Source: Anaerolineae bacterium
GTDB taxonomy: Bacteria > Chloroflexota > Anaerolineae > 4572-78 > J111
Direction of reading: 5' to 3'
Length of the DNA: 16,455 nt
NCBI GenBank assembly: GCA_020433785.1
Contig: JAGRCC010000355.1
Location: 1-16,455 of the forward strand
Below are positions 1 through 7,027 of this stretch, piece after piece. The first letter of the stretch is position 1, and the number at the start of each line of letters is the position of its first letter. The notes under the pieces are model-generated. The model ran no database searches and was not told the origin of the DNA. It saw only the letters and a program-made list of their open reading frames with translations. The translations under genes and the position numbers were made by a program.

Positions 1-350
1 GCGGCCGGGCCATCGAGCCAGAGATGGTTGCCCTGTTCAACGCTGCGCCGGTCAGCGCCGAATTGGGCCAGAAAATCACGAAAGCGGGAGATTGAGCCAT
101 TCATATAGAAATTCCAGAACTGCTCCCGGCGACGATGGGCGCTGAACTGGCAATGATGGATGAGAAAGCGATAGAGCGGGTCGGTGAAAAACAGGTTTTT
201 GAACCCACTCAGCAGCAAGCGCTGCCAGGCCAGCAGCAGTTGCTCCTTCTCGTCAACAGAGAGCAGCAAGGTCTCTTCCCCGGTGACGGTCACCGATTTC
301 TCGGCGGTGAACGTGTATTCTTCGGTAATAGGGATGGGATAGATGGTCAT
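1..350 (-). CDS. Unknown protein, N-terminal 116 residues (runs off window)
   Basis: An open frame runs from an ATG at 350-348 to the window edge without a stop, so only the N-terminus is visible. It starts MTIYPIPITEEYTF and continues with a helix-rich stretch containing FKNLFFTDPLYRFLIHH and RRREQFWNFYMNG. A good ribosome-binding site (GGAG, 359-362 on the complement) lies 8 nt before the ATG and supports this start. The plus-strand open frame over the same bases has no such support. I see no signal peptide or membrane segment. I do not recognise the family. A perfect-consensus promoter lies about 150 nt upstream (504-532), so the gene is probably well expressed from its own promoter. Confidence 0.7.
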   Translation of the reverse strand, partial: MTIYPIPITEEYTFTAEKSVTVTGEETLLLSVDEKEQLLLAWQRLLLSGFKNLFFTDPLYRFLIHHCQFSAHRRREQFWNFYMNGSISRFRDFLAQFGADRRSVEQGNHLWLDGPA

Positions 351-390
351 TTTAATGACTCCTTTCTTGGACTAAAATTGATAGAATCAC

Positions 391-418
391 AAAAATCCCG
401 AAGGTCTATGTCTTCAGG
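391..418 (-). terminator. Terminator-like hairpin in the 5' leader (possible attenuator)
   Basis: On the minus strand CCTGAAG (418-412) pairs with CTTCGGG (403-397), with one G-T pair, across an 8-nt loop, and is followed by A and five T. It sits inside the leader of the 1-350 gene, between the promoter at 504-532 and the start codon. It could be an attenuator or an mRNA-stabilising hairpin. The T-tract is short, so termination would be partial at best. Confidence 0.35.
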
Positions 419-503
419 CAAGGGTTTTGAATGTATTTAATTGGTTTAATAGGGAGATTTAATTATGGATTTTGTTGGAGATATTTGTGGGGGTATATTA
501 ACA

Positions 504-532
504 ATTATACCACAAAGTATAAGATTTGTCAA
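504..532 (-). promoter_or_regulatory. Perfect-consensus sigma70 promoter for the 1-350 gene
   Basis: On the minus strand TTGACA (532-527), a 17-nt spacer and TATAAT (509-504) match the vegetative consensus exactly. Transcription should start near 497, giving a leader of about 147 nt. The leader contains no ATG, and it contains the hairpin at 391-418. The flanking stretch 351-577 is AT-rich and otherwise non-coding. Confidence 0.8.
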
Positions 533-577
533 TGTTTTGTTTAGCTAAAATCCGGTATTGATAACGACCCGATTTTC

Positions 578-1233
578 TTAATTTTCCCCGCTCGCATCCG
601 TGACAATTAGATGCACCACCGTCTCTTGTCCGTGTCCGGACCGAATCTGCACCAGTTAGGGGACAACTACCAATGCATACCCTTCAGCTGCAAGAGTTTG
701 CCGGGTCCTGGCGGCCGCTTTCACGGCCTGGTTAACCGCCCCGGCACCCAGGGTTTCTAACTCGACCGAGCCACGAGACGAAAGTTCTTTAACCAGCCGT
801 TGCGCCAAACCGAAACTTTGACATTCTTACCGACCTGAATAATATCGCTGCCAGCTTCTTGCGCCGACCTTCCACGCTCCGGCTCAAAGGTGTCGAGCCG
901 ACCTTGACGAATTTCGGCCCGAAGCGTGGTGAGAAACCCGATGTGGTATAGCGCCGCGTCCTCCGGTGTCGCCAATTCACTCTCCTCATCCGACCGGCGG
1001 CCACGGTGCAGGTAATAGTTCAGCACCGGCTCCGGGATCACCCAGACTCTCTGTTCGATATCGCTGAAGACCAGCCGGGCCTGCCAGACCTCAAAGTCGT
1101 GGAAATAGCCAACCTGCTTGATATCCTCAACAGTTTTAAGCCTGGTCTCAGGATTGTCGCCGGCTTCAAGCTCTAAATACGTTTTAATTCGCTGTTGTGT
1201 GTTTGAGGCAGACATTTTAGAAATAATGCTCAA
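578..1233 (-). pseudogene. Unknown N-terminal domain plus broken SpoVS-like C-terminal domain
   Basis: The open frame starts at TTG 1233 (overlapping the upstream stop as TTGA) or at ATG 1215; neither start has a clear ribosome-binding site, so translational coupling is likely. About 137 N-terminal residues are of unknown family. After GKNVKVS (near 815) the open frame runs into VWRNGWLKN and stops at 757. With a single-base shift, the sequence becomes GLAQRLVKEL followed by VELETLGAGAVNQAVKAA, the hallmark of SpoVS-family proteins (GAGAxNQAVKA). It continues to a TAA at 656-658, and then 25 further residues in the same frame (LVQIRSGHGQETVVHLIV) align with the SpoVS C-terminus. The homology therefore crosses both a frameshift and a nonsense codon. 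I infer decay of the SpoVS domain, or two sequencing errors. The N-terminal part could still be made as a 158-residue protein ending at 757. Confidence 0.65.
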
Positions 1234-1571
1234 TTGGCCATGAGGGCGTGGGCACAGGGAGTAAGCTCCTCGGCCAGGGTTTCATCGGCCAGAACCTTGC
1301 CGGTGATGGCGTCAAGTTCAAGACGGCCAATAGCGCCAACCTGTCCGCGAGTGGGAGAGGTGAGAACGATGTCAACCCGCCAGACCAGTTGCTCACCCAG
1401 AACCAGTTCCGGATTATCAGTCCGGAGGAGGTTGCCTACGTTTTCTAGCAGCCAGTAGTTAGCTTCCCGGCGGGCGGCTTCAGCCGACAAGACCTCTGCC
1501 TCAATATGAACACTGACTTGCAAACGGTCAGCCTTTTCGGTTGGTGAGACTGGCATTACGATGTGAGTCAT
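1230..1571 (-). CDS. Unknown small protein (113 aa)
   Basis: Starts at ATG 1571 with a clear ribosome-binding site (CGGAG 7 nt upstream). No signal peptide, membrane segment or catalytic motif is evident. The C-terminal half holds the phrase VGAIGRLELDAITGKVL, a beta-strand/turn pattern seen in many small orphan proteins that may be related to PepSY-type repeats, but I cannot assign a family. Its stop overlaps the start of the next gene by the TTGA arrangement, so the two are probably co-translated and may act together. The product is acidic and likely cytoplasmic. Confidence 0.65.
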   Translation of the reverse strand: MTHIVMPVSPTEKADRLQVSVHIEAEVLSAEAARREANYWLLENVGNLLRTDNPELVLGEQLVWRVDIVLTSPTRGQVGAIGRLELDAITGKVLADETLAEELTPCAHALMAN

Positions 1572-1588
1572 AATATTTCTCCGACTGG

Positions 1589-1629
1589 CCAGATGAGCGT
1601 AGTGTTATCTGGATAAAATTTAATGTCAA
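1589..1629 (-). promoter_or_regulatory. Candidate promoter with overlapping inverted repeat
   Basis: On the minus strand TTGACA (1629-1624) is followed after 16 nt by TAACAC (1607-1602), a poor -10. A perfect 6-bp inverted repeat CCAGAT-N12-ATCTGG (1589-1612) covers the -10 and could be an operator for the 1571-578 gene pair. Only the -35 is strong. Confidence 0.35.
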
Positions 1630-1746
1630 GACTGGCGGCTCCGCCCTCCTAAACAGCCAATCTAACTTGGTGCATATGGCTTAAAACAACGCCTGGTATA
1701 TTTGCCGCGCCATGGAACCCAGTGCAACGAGCTGAAGACACCGTTA

Positions 1747-1763
1747 TTTTGGAACACCCAAAA
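1747..1763 (-). terminator. Weak hairpin downstream of the kinase operon
   Basis: TTTTGG and CCAAAA pair perfectly across a 5-nt loop, 9 nt after the stop of the pseudokinase gene. There is no real T-tract after it (TAACGG follows), so it may only weakly end or protect the mRNA. Nothing else was seen in 1630-1771. Confidence 0.25.
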
Positions 1764-1771
1764 CTAGCGAT

Positions 1772-2539
1772 TTATGCAGAACAGGCCAACAATGCTTCAC
1801 GCATAGCGGCTATTGATGTAAAGCGATCGCTGGCTTTGTGTTCAACAGCCTGGAGTACAATCCGCTCAAATTCGGGAGACAACTGTGGATTGATAGCCCG
1901 AGGCGGCAGCACATGAAATAAGAAAGCAGCATGCGGTAAATGGGGGTCACGCCCTGTCGTGACATGGTACAGAAATACGCCCAGGCTGAAAATATCTCCC
2001 CTGGGTTCTGGTCGCCCGACATATTGTTCCGGGGGAGAATAACCGGCAAACCCAATAGCGGGAAAGAGCGCATCAGGCTTGTAGGGCTCAACTTTACCAT
2101 AATCAATGAGATAAAGTTGCCCGGACTCGGTTAACAGCAGGTGATGTGGGGCCAGGGAACGATAAATATGCGGAGTGGGGTGCGTATGGATCCGATCTAA
2201 GATATCTGCCAGTTGAATACCCCACTGAACAGCTTGAGCCTCAGAATAAGGTGGTCGTTGTTCCTGCATTAGCGACTTAAAGGTTTTTCCAGCGACAAAC
2301 TCCAACGTTACACAGCCCTGTCCTTCGAACTCAAAATAGTCGTAACAGTGGGGTACCCCTTCATTATTAAGCCAAGATAAAACTTCTGCCTCTTGTTTGA
2401 TTTGACGCAGTCTATCGGGATCATTGTCACGCGACATTTTCAGGGTTACGACCTGTCCTTGGGGATTCGTGGCTCGATAAACAACAGCAGTAATGCCTCG
2501 CCCAATTTCTTCCTCAACTTGATAATTGTTAATCAACAT
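1772..2539 (-). CDS. Ser/Thr kinase-like protein, predicted pseudokinase
   Basis: I chose the ATG at 2539 because GGAG lies 6 nt before it; the ATG at 2551 has no ribosome-binding site. The 255-residue product is a bare protein-kinase fold: glycine loop IGRGITAVVY (residues 12-21), ATP-binding Lys34 in VTLKM, and an alpha-C glutamate in KQEAE. The catalytic loop reads YRSLAPHH (126-133) where active relatives read LRDLKPNN: the base Asp is Ser, the phosphate-contacting Lys is Ala and the Mg-binding Asn is His. The DFG motif is DYG (146-148). These three changes predict no phosphotransfer, so an ATP-binding or scaffold role is likely. The C-lobe (GYSPPEQYVG, TGRDP, ASDRF) closely matches the kinase domain at the end of the 7028-10669 protein. 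It lies 24 nt downstream of an intact kinase gene, suggesting that it regulates that kinase. Confidence 0.85.
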   Translation of the reverse strand: MLINNYQVEEEIGRGITAVVYRATNPQGQVVTLKMSRDNDPDRLRQIKQEAEVLSWLNNEGVPHCYDYFEFEGQGCVTLEFVAGKTFKSLMQEQRPPYSEAQAVQWGIQLADILDRIHTHPTPHIYRSLAPHHLLLTESGQLYLIDYGKVEPYKPDALFPAIGFAGYSPPEQYVGRPEPRGDIFSLGVFLYHVTTGRDPHLPHAAFLFHVLPPRAINPQLSPEFERIVLQAVEHKASDRFTSIAAMREALLACSA

Positions 2540-2563
2540 ATCTAACTCCATAAAATAATTTTT

Positions 2564-4342
2564 CTACTCTTCAGCCAGGTCACCCCATTGCGGATAGGTT
2601 CTGGCCGTCCATTCATCGGGAAAGTGATCAATTGGTATGGGCTCACCGAAACCATGCACATTGATGAGCTGCGCCTCGCACTTTTGGTCAACATAGGCCA
2701 CCTGCTGGCCGTCCGGGCTGAAAGCAACCCGACTGTCTAAACAAGAGTCGTCTTCGTATATAACGGCAGCGACAGGGGTTCTGAGCTTTCCGTCACGGGA
2801 GACGACAGAGATTTTATGGGTCAGCGGCAACGAGTCGCTGCAGAAACCTCCCTTTCTGACTGAAACAACAATCCATTGGCTATCGGGGGACCACTGAGGT
2901 TGAAAAACGCAGTCTCCTTGCCGGTTATCCCAAAGCACCATTACTTCTGACCCATCAGGCTTGACAATGACTAGTCCACCGGCATCGTGAAAGGCCAGCA
3001 GGCTACCATCGGGACTCCAGGCGGGTTCTGTTCCGTGTGCCTTTAGCGGGAGCTTCACCAGATTTGAGCCATCAACATTGACCAGATGGAGCTCTCCGCG
3101 CTCGTTGAAAAAGGCTATCCGTGCGCCATCGGGACTCCACGATAGCTGACCGTCAGAGGCTATGTCAATATCTGTATCTTTGAGAATTTCCACGCGCTGC
3201 CGGCCTTGAATGATGCAAATACCCGGCCCATAACCCAACGCATCACAGGTATCGACCCGCTTCATGGCCTGGTCCAGCGAGCTACTTGCCGTAGTATCCA
3301 TCCGTGTGGCGACCTGGGTTAGCTTCCAAGGAGAGAAGAAGCCAGTAGCGATGATATTACTAATCAGCCCGGCCAGCAGCAAAACAGCAAGTGAAGCCAG
3401 GACCCAGACCATAACTGGGCGCTTATTGGGTCTGATCGGTAATGTCGCCTTGGAGGCTGATCTGGTCAAAATAGTTGGCGATAAATCTGGGTCCACCTCT
3501 GACGGGGATGAAGGTAGGCTAACCGACTGTTCAGCAATGGCCTGGGCAAAGGCATCCGCCATCGTTCCACAACTTTCATAGCGTAGACCTGGATCCTTGG
3601 TCAGAGCTTTGAGAATGACGCTTTCTCCAGCCTCTGGAAGCTCGGGCCGCAAGCTCCGCGGCGGGGGCAGTGGGTGGTTGAGTTGCATGTTGATCAGGGC
3701 AATGGGCGTTTCGGCCTGGAAGGGGGTACGCCCGGTAACCATCTCATAGAGGACAATCCCTAAGGCGTAGATGTCAGACGCCGGGGTCAGTTCTGTGTCA
3801 CCCCGGCATTGCTCGGGGCTCATATAGGCCGGTGTGCCGAGGATGCCGCCTCTGGTCAAATCGAGTGTTGTGCCCACCATTTTGGCAATCCCAAAGTCCG
3901 TTAAGTAAGCGTTGCCCCCGTTGTCAAGCAAGACGTTGCTGGGCTTGACATCACGATGCAGGATGTTGTGGGAATGAGCGTGATCCAGGGCGCCAGCGAT
4001 CTGATTCAGCAGCTGGCTGGCCTCATTGAACGGTAAGGGACCTTGTTTGATACGATCCGTTAAGGTGCCGGCTTTGAGATAGCGCATGGCCATATAGGCG
4101 ATGCCATCCTCCTCACCGTAGGCAAAGATAGGCAAAATGTGCAGGTGCTCTAATTTGGCGATGGCCTGGGCCTCGCGTTGAAAACGCTCTCGAAATGTAG
4201 GGTCTTGAGACAGCTGTCCAGGCAGGATTTTAAGTGCGACATAGCGGTCGGTGTTGGGGTCGTGAGCCTTAAAAACCGTGGCCATGCCTCCCATCCCTAT
4301 TTGTTCAACAATTCGATAGTTATCTAATGTTCGACCAATCAT
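2564..4342 (-). CDS. Membrane-anchored PknB-type Ser/Thr kinase with WD40/TolB-like propeller
   Basis: A 592-residue protein. Residues 9-270 are a complete kinase: IGMGGMATVF (15-24), Lys38 in VALKIL, HRDVKPSN with catalytic Asp131, TDFG with Asp149, and PAYMSPEQ. A basic/Pro-rich linker leads to one membrane helix at about 309-330. The C-terminal part holds at least four propeller blades with the SWSPDG / AWSPDG / QWSPDS / FSPDGQ signature (about 400-565), typical of TolB/WD40-type sensors. With the kinase cytoplasmic, the propeller would lie outside and sense ligands or envelope state. All catalytic residues are present, so it should be active, probably by autophosphorylation on the activation segment. 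The start ATG has only a weak AGAG-type ribosome-binding site. It lies 66 nt after the methyltransferase gene and 24 nt before the pseudokinase gene. Confidence 0.93.
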   Translation of the reverse strand: MIGRTLDNYRIVEQIGMGGMATVFKAHDPNTDRYVALKILPGQLSQDPTFRERFQREAQAIAKLEHLHILPIFAYGEEDGIAYMAMRYLKAGTLTDRIKQGPLPFNEASQLLNQIAGALDHAHSHNILHRDVKPSNVLLDNGGNAYLTDFGIAKMVGTTLDLTRGGILGTPAYMSPEQCRGDTELTPASDIYALGIVLYEMVTGRTPFQAETPIALINMQLNHPLPPPRSLRPELPEAGESVILKALTKDPGLRYESCGTMADAFAQAIAEQSVSLPSSPSEVDPDLSPTILTRSASKATLPIRPNKRPVMVWVLASLAVLLLAGLISNIIATGFFSPWKLTQVATRMDTTASSSLDQAMKRVDTCDALGYGPGICIIQGRQRVEILKDTDIDIASDGQLSWSPDGARIAFFNERGELHLVNVDGSNLVKLPLKAHGTEPAWSPDGSLLAFHDAGGLVIVKPDGSEVMVLWDNRQGDCVFQPQWSPDSQWIVVSVRKGGFCSDSLPLTHKISVVSRDGKLRTPVAAVIYEDDSCLDSRVAFSPDGQQVAYVDQKCEAQLINVHGFGEPIPIDHFPDEWTARTYPQWGDLAEE

Positions 4343-4408
4343 TATTATCTCTGCCGGTCAAACCCGGCAACGGCTACAATCCAACAACACTTATTTACAT
4401 CAATACCC

Positions 4409-5356
4409 CTATTTTTGGGCCAGCAGAATGAGACAGAATGGTTTATCGCCGTGCTTCTGGATCGCTGTTTCTGGTAAGACTCCCTCCGGACAAGCATTAA
4501 TCGGTACATCAATCACGTCCAATAGTGTGAAGCCGCTGGTCAGCACATTATCCAGGTAGTCGGCCCGTCTATGTGCCATATTGGGCAAGAGATAGGTCAT
4601 GCCAGGTCTATCAACAAACGTGCGCCAGCCCTGATGAATGACCTCAGGATGAAAGTCGGTGATCAGGAGATGACCACCGGGCTGCAAAACGCGGTGAAAT
4701 TCCTGAATAGCGCCGGCAAGATCAGGGACGTGGCACAACATCAGCGCGCAGACCAGGAGATCAAACTGACAGGCTTCGAAAGGAAGTCCATCTTCAAGTG
4801 AGCGGCATTGAAAATCGATGCTTAATTCATCTCGATCGGCGGCTTGCCGGGCGACAGCCAACATGTGCGGCGACTGGTCGATAGCCGTAACCGCGACCCC
4901 CTGCCGGGCTAACTGCAAGGCGTGGCGACCGGTGCCGCAACCCACATCTAAGACGGTTGTAAATGACAGCGGCTCTAGCAGGGCCTCAACGCGAGGCTGC
5001 TCAACGACGATCAGGGGATTGTGGCCTCCGTCATATGAGCTTGCCCAAAGCGCATAGCCCTCGACCGCGCTGACGTCCAGGCTGCGATGTTCGATGGCCA
5101 GCAGAATTTGGGTACAATCTCGCCCGGCGCTGGTGCTAACCAGCAGGTCGGGCTGACCGTCTACCTTGTAGATTGAATCGATCTGCCGCCTATGTTGAAG
5201 AGCCAGCATGTTGGCCTGTCGCTGGCCGTCATCGACCGCGCCCCAGTCACCGTGCTGATGTCTGGCCAGATATGCCTGCGGTGTACGCTGCGTAGATTTT
5301 ATGACCGCCGTGGCTGCGGCTGTTATTTCAATTTTACCTAAATTGAACATTTGCAT
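4409..5356 (-). CDS. SAM-dependent methyltransferase with fused 'plasmid-related' N-terminal domain
   Basis: A 315-residue protein starting at ATG 5356, with AGGA 7 nt upstream. Residues about 115-310 form a class I (UbiE/type 11-like) methyltransferase: motif I VLDVGCGTG (135-143), acidic ribose-binding Asp160 in VTAIDQSPHML, then FDLLVCALMLCHV and LQPGGHLLITDF. The methyl acceptor cannot be predicted. Residues 1-90 look like a separate small family usually found as a stand-alone protein of about 90 residues and often annotated 'plasmid-related': FNLGKIEIT, LARHQHGDWG, an Asn-x-x-Ala-Leu phrase and a T-x-A-x-R-x-x-T-x-ILL ending. I recall this family from memory and see the pattern only partly conserved. 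It follows the SemiSWEET gene by 12 nt, so it is part of the same operon. Confidence 0.85.
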   Translation of the reverse strand: MQMFNLGKIEITAAATAVIKSTQRTPQAYLARHQHGDWGAVDDGQRQANMLALQHRRQIDSIYKVDGQPDLLVSTSAGRDCTQILLAIEHRSLDVSAVEGYALWASSYDGGHNPLIVVEQPRVEALLEPLSFTTVLDVGCGTGRHALQLARQGVAVTAIDQSPHMLAVARQAADRDELSIDFQCRSLEDGLPFEACQFDLLVCALMLCHVPDLAGAIQEFHRVLQPGGHLLITDFHPEVIHQGWRTFVDRPGMTYLLPNMAHRRADYLDNVLTSGFTLLDVIDVPINACPEGVLPETAIQKHGDKPFCLILLAQK

Positions 5357-5368
5357 GATCCGATCCTC

Positions 5369-5659
5369 TCACTCGCCAGGAGTTACTTTGGCCTTCATAT
5401 CTCCATCTTTGTACTTCCAGATGAGTAGTAGCTGAAGCAAACATGAGCAGATTACAAAGGCGTAGTAGACTATCAGGCTCAGTTCGTTAATGGCCACGGC
5501 GCGGACAAAAAAGCAAAATGCGGTGATGAGAATAAGGGCAAAAGTCGCGGCCGACAGGTCACCGGTCCGTTTAGTTTTAATCGTTTTTATGAGCTGGGGC
5601 AGGCCAATTAACAGCCCGGTCAAAAAGCCAACCCAGCCCATCAGCTGCGATAGTTCCAT
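5369..5659 (-). CDS. SemiSWEET / PQ-loop family membrane protein
   Basis: A 96-residue protein with three predicted membrane helices (about 6-24, 37-57 and 61-82) and the PQ motif at residues 21-22 in the phrase GLLIGLPQLIKTIKTKRTG, followed by DLSAATF. Length and layout match bacterial SemiSWEETs, which dimerise to carry sugars or other small solutes across the cytoplasmic membrane. The actual substrate is unknown. The ATG directly abuts the stop of the nitrilase gene (TAA-ATG), with a GAGG ribosome-binding site inside that gene, so the two are translationally coupled. The pairing suggests transport of the nitrilase substrate or product, but this is inference. Confidence 0.85.
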   Translation of the reverse strand: MELSQLMGWVGFLTGLLIGLPQLIKTIKTKRTGDLSAATFALILITAFCFFVRAVAINELSLIVYYAFVICSCLLQLLLIWKYKDGDMKAKVTPGE

Positions 5660-6664
5660 TTAACGATTCCTCGCCGATAGGTCTTCTTGTTGCACGCTCG
5701 CCTGGTACATAGGCTTGACCAGCCCGGCAATGTGATCTTTAGCGACATGCAGTTTGGGCTGTGGACCTATGGGTTGCGGTGGTGTATCGGCCACTTCAAT
5801 CTCCGCCTGCACAACCCCATCACCTGTTAGTGTGCCTTGAACCAACATCCTGCCCTCCGATTCCGCAATCACCGTTGCCACCGGCAAGGCCATTTCGAGC
5901 CATGCCTCGGATGCTTGAGTAGCACGCTCTGACAGTCTTGACGATTGCAGCAGCACGTCCAGCTTCGGCAGTCGCGTACGCAGCACGCCGGTTAGGCCGG
6001 CCGCAACCATGGGTACGGGCATCCATTGGATTTGGGCAAACCAGCCGTCGTCATCCGTCGAACCTTTGTCAGACGGGAGGACGGTCGCCTCAAAGTCGGG
6101 GTATTTAAGCCGAAAACCATCAGGGAAAAGTAACTCGGCCTTGTCTAGATCGCCTGGGCTAAACATCAGCACCATGGCCTGAACCCGACCCGCGTACCGG
6201 GCCCATAAATCCGGGCGCAGCGTATCGGAGCAGACCATCAGCCCTATCTTGCCTAGATCAGTGTCGGCTACTGTAATCTGGTTTCCCTCTCGGAAATATG
6301 CCCGTTCCCAGAGTACAATATAATTCTTGTCGTGGCGCCAGATACGCCCATCCGGGGCCACCATCAACGCCGAATTGTAAATATCAGTTTGATCCAACAA
6401 GGCCAACGATCCAACCAGATGAAGGTTATGGTGGGCGGCCTGCATCTTCATCCACGTGGCCGTTTTACCGTCAATTGGTTCAGCCAAGTTATAGTTACGC
6501 TCGTGAAATTCATAGCCTGTGTTGAACAGCTCAGGTAAGACAGCAAGCTTCACCCCGGCATCAGCCGCCTCGGAAATAAGATCTGCGGCCCGGCTCAACC
6601 GTTCCGCTACAGGTGCTTGTGTAACATCCATTTGAATAGCAGCAACCTTCAATTTGTTTCCCAT
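5660..6664 (-). CDS. Carbon-nitrogen hydrolase (nitrilase superfamily)
   Basis: A 334-residue protein with the nitrilase-superfamily catalytic triad in order: Glu45 in LPELFNTGYEF, Lys113 in RHDKNYI, and nucleophile Cys145 in GLMVCSDTLRPDLW. It opens with the usual KVAAIQMDV strand. These enzymes cleave C-N bonds of amides, carbamoyl groups or nitriles in the cytoplasm; the branch here cannot be pinned down. The last 60 residues extend beyond the core fold (KLHVAKDHIAGLVKPMYQ). The start ATG at 6664 has AGGA about 9 nt upstream. It is the first clear gene of a minus-strand operon with SemiSWEET, methyltransferase, kinase and pseudokinase genes. Confidence 0.9.
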   Translation of the reverse strand: MGNKLKVAAIQMDVTQAPVAERLSRAADLISEAADAGVKLAVLPELFNTGYEFHERNYNLAEPIDGKTATWMKMQAAHHNLHLVGSLALLDQTDIYNSALMVAPDGRIWRHDKNYIVLWERAYFREGNQITVADTDLGKIGLMVCSDTLRPDLWARYAGRVQAMVLMFSPGDLDKAELLFPDGFRLKYPDFEATVLPSDKGSTDDDGWFAQIQWMPVPMVAAGLTGVLRTRLPKLDVLLQSSRLSERATQASEAWLEMALPVATVIAESEGRMLVQGTLTGDGVVQAEIEVADTPPQPIGPQPKLHVAKDHIAGLVKPMYQASVQQEDLSARNR

Positions 6665-6688
6665 CGCATCGTTGTCCTAATGAGTCTC

Positions 6689-6877
6689 TTAGCTCAATGA
6701 AACCCGTCCCCTATATTTTCTCGAATTGGTTGCAACACCAAGAATTACTTTTGATTGATGCTTTGCTTTTAACCTATGTGACCGTTTGACTTTCCTTTTT
6801 GCGAAGTCATAAGGCAAATTGATTCGCTGCCATTGCCGAAACCGGTGCCGGTCAATCTTCACTTTGCGATACAACAT
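6689..6877 (-). CDS. Possible small basic protein (62 aa)
   Basis: The open frame starts at ATG 6877 with GGAG 8 nt upstream and ends 24 nt before the nitrilase gene on the same strand, so it could be the first gene of that operon. The product is extremely rich in Lys and Arg (MLYRKVKIDRHRFRQWQR at the N-terminus), as in nucleic-acid-binding proteins, but no family is recognised. It could equally be a chance open frame in the leader. Length, composition and lack of family make this weak. Confidence 0.3.
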   Translation of the reverse strand: MLYRKVKIDRHRFRQWQRINLPYDFAKRKVKRSHRLKAKHQSKVILGVATNSRKYRGRVSLS

Positions 6878-6978
6878 TCGACTTTCTCCATACTGATTGT
6901 TGTATCCTCACCATAACACAGCCGCCGTGCCAAAAGCGTGCCAAAAAATGTCCCAAGCCAATGTCACTTCAAATTCAA

Positions 6979-7006
6979 TTGATTTTTGCGCTAAGTTGGC
7001 TACAAT
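6979..7006 (+). promoter_or_regulatory. Promoter of the BTAD/NB-ARC/kinase gene
   Basis: TTGATT (6979-6984), a 16-nt spacer and TACAAT (7001-7006) form a good sigma70 promoter. The start would be near 7013, leaving a leader of about 15 nt with a GAGGAAA ribosome-binding site before ATG 7028. The rest of 6878-6978 shows no gene. Confidence 0.6.
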
Positions 7007-7027
7007 CAGCAGTTAGAGAGGAAAGCC

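Noticed and set aside
135..440. Plus-strand open frame opposite the first gene
   Set aside because: It lacks a ribosome-binding site and mirrors the minus-strand gene, which has GGAG and a consensus promoter.
805..822. Programmed -1 frameshift joining the unknown N-terminal domain to the SpoVS-like domain
   Set aside because: No canonical slippery heptamer in frame, and a second disabling stop follows at 656-658; decay or error is simpler.
6928..6943. Minus-strand TGGCACG-N4-TGGCA resembling a sigma54 promoter
   Set aside because: One mismatch in the -12 box, no enhancer-binding regulator in the window, and the match arises from a short direct repeat of GTGCCAAAA.
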